The position numbers and the translations under genes were made by a program. This document shows positions 62,759-64,000 of a stretch of DNA of 64,000 nucleotides, one piece after another. The stretch is from Woeseiaceae bacterium. Lineage in GTDB: Bacteria > Pseudomonadota > Gammaproteobacteria > Steroidobacterales > Woeseiaceae. Location of the stretch: positions 1 to 64,000 of the forward strand of contig JABDQH010000116.1 of the NCBI GenBank assembly GCA_013042375.1, given 5' to 3'. Each line of letters opens with the position of its first letter. Position 1 is the stretch's first letter. The notes beneath the pieces are model-generated. The model was not told where the DNA came from. It saw only the letters and a list, made by a program, of their open reading frames with translations, and did no database searches.

Positions 62759-63952
62759 CTACTCGGACATGCCGTCCACGTAACCACCGCGCTCGCGCTG
62801 CGGCGCGACGTCGGCGGCCGCTTCGTCTTCGACCTCGAAATCGTCGGCCTGGATAGCGATGTGGAACGCCGCGTTTCCCGGCATCACGACCTGGTTGCGC
62901 GCCATGCCGATGACGCGGCCCGACCAGGGCGAGCGCACCTCGGTGCGGGCATTGTTCATCGGGTCCGTAATCGTGCCGAGGAGGTCGCCCTTGCGCACGG
63001 TGGTGCCAAGGCCGACGTCGGCAAGCAAGATGCCGCCGTTGTCGGCGCGCACCCAGGACGAGCGGTAGTAGACTGGTTCGGGATCGCTCCAGCGACGCCG
63101 TTTCTTGACCATGTCGAGCGCAGCGAGCAGCGTATCGATGCCCTCGACGCCACGCTTGACCTCGGCGAGCTCGAGTTCGGACGGCCCGCCCGCTTCGACG
63201 GTCACGGCAGGAATTCCCGCGAGCGTCGCCGCATGACGCAGCGTGCCCGCGGTCGGTTTGCTGTGCAGTACGACCATCGCGCCGAAGCCCAGCGTCAGCG
63301 TCACGACGTCCGGATTCCTGAGGTCGGCGCGAATCTGGGGCAGGTTGGCGCGTTCGAACGAGCCGGTGTGCAGGTCGACGAGCGCATCGCAATGCGCGAT
63401 CACCTGCGTGAACAGCGAGTGGGCAATGCGCGCCGCCGCGCTGCCATTCGGGTTGCCCGGAAAATAGCGATTCAGGTCGCGTCGATCGGGCAGGTAGCGC
63501 GAACCGCGGCGAAAGCCCTGGACATTGACAATGGGTACGCCGATCACGGCACCGGACAGTCGCTCGGGATTGATGTCGTGCAGCACACGGCGCACGATTT
63601 CGATGCCGTTGAGTTCGTCGCCGTGGACGGCCGCGGTAAGGCACAGCGTCGGTCCGGGCAGCGCACCGTTGACCGCGAGCACCGGCGTGGATACAGGCAC
63701 GCCCTCGAAAAGCTGGGTCGCCGACCACGACAGCCGGGCGGCGGAACCCGGCTCGACGCCGGTGCCGAGAATCCGCAGAGGCTCGGCCCGTCCGTCGGCC
63801 GTGGTCACGGCATCGGCGAGCGGCACATCGTGTTCGTGTTCGGCCACGGCATCGACCAGTTCTTCGGCGACGGCTGAAGTCTCGCTGGAACGCGCGTCAC
63901 CCTCATCGGTCGAATCCTGCATGAGGTCGACGCCGCCGTCCGAGCGCTCCAC
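62759..63952 (-). CDS. succinylglutamate desuccinylase/aspartoacylase-like protein (possibly extends past the window)
   Basis: 397 residues as given, but the frame is open to the right window edge, so the true start may lie outside; an ATG at 63922 is an inside option. AAVHGDELNGIEIVRR gives the zinc ligands, VDLHTG the third, and VTVEAGGP the catalytic glutamate of the M14 AstE/AspA group. The C-terminal beta domain is intact. An acidic N-terminal stretch of about 55 residues is unusual. Substrate unknown. Confidence 0.85.
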   Translation of the reverse strand: MERSDGGVDLMQDSTDEGDARSSETSAVAEELVDAVAEHEHDVPLADAVTTADGRAEPLRILGTGVEPGSAARLSWSATQLFEGVPVSTPVLAVNGALPGPTLCLTAAVHGDELNGIEIVRRVLHDINPERLSGAVIGVPIVNVQGFRRGSRYLPDRRDLNRYFPGNPNGSAAARIAHSLFTQVIAHCDALVDLHTGSFERANLPQIRADLRNPDVVTLTLGFGAMVVLHSKPTAGTLRHAATLAGIPAVTVEAGGPSELELAEVKRGVEGIDTLLAALDMVKKRRRWSDPEPVYYRSSWVRADNGGILLADVGLGTTVRKGDLLGTITDPMNNARTEVRSPWSGRVIGMARNQVVMPGNAAFHIAIQADDFEVEDEAAADVAPQRERGGYVDGMSE

Positions 63953-64000
63953 GGACGTCTCACCGGCCAGTGCGGCACCAGGCAGTCCGGAGATGCACCA

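Noticed and set aside
1-64000. CRISPR arrays, tRNA or rRNA genes, insertion sequences, integrases, attachment sites
   Set aside because: None seen: no regular spaced repeats, no cloverleaf or transposase motifs, and the ORF list has no recombinase.

Overview
The window is a GC-rich, densely coded chromosomal segment with about 62 genes. It shows no phage, insertion sequence, CRISPR array, rRNA or tRNA. The gene set (glnE, hldD, waaF-like, Kdo kinase, lpxL-like, CysB-type regulator next to cysteine synthase, TIGR04211 SH3 protein, PGPGW protein, a GlyGly-CTERM protein) points to a Gram-negative gammaproteobacterium. A lineage near Woeseiales/Steroidobacterales is my guess from gene content, not a proven assignment. 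Many genes start with GTG or TTG and many overlap by 1-22 bases, as in a compact genome.

Layout: 1-3838 holds the end of a GltD-like FAD/iron-sulfur protein followed by korA and korB (2-oxoacid:ferredoxin oxidoreductase). 3993-5594 holds a small membrane protein and a membrane diguanylate cyclase. 5609-8175 is a secreted DUF1501/DUF1800 pair on the minus strand. 8383-9637 is a small DUF6249-like membrane protein, an ECF sigma factor and a probable membrane anti-sigma partner. 9687-11153 holds a small ORF and a class V aminotransferase. 11185-11400 contains a short stand-alone minus-strand transcription unit with a 26-codon ORF. 11497-13966 holds TerB-like, MscS-like and GlyGly-CTERM proteins.

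13855-27481 is dominated by two minus-strand RND efflux operons. The first encodes two lipoprotein adaptors and two different RND permeases, behind a perfect 10-base dyad. The second encodes a PadR repressor, one adaptor and one RND permease, behind a 9-base dyad. 27578-45880 is a mosaic of metabolic and envelope genes: FAD oxidase, phospholipase D, zinc peptidase, amidohydrolase, CBS, TPR and TonB-like proteins, a class II aldolase-mtnA-folD operon, acyltransferase, MBL hydrolase, DUF819, NERD, ABC ATPase, MATE and dienelactone hydrolase.

45859-48301 is the most distinctive locus. A PAS-PAS-AAA+-HTH sigma-54 activator, possibly made from a leaderless mRNA, is divergent from a small secreted protein whose promoter is a near-consensus -24/-12 sigma-54 element. 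Three palindromes lie between them. The small-protein transcript runs into a structured 3' region of about 160 nt and an intrinsic terminator with eight U. dacB is translationally coupled to the activator.

49753-54904 holds a TIGR04211 protein, cysB-like/cysK divergent pair and a GGDEF-EAL protein. 54973-63952 is glnE, a zinc-finger protein and an LPS inner-core/lipid A block (hldD, waaF, GT9, kdkA, lpxL), ending in an AstE/AspA-type peptidase at the window edge.
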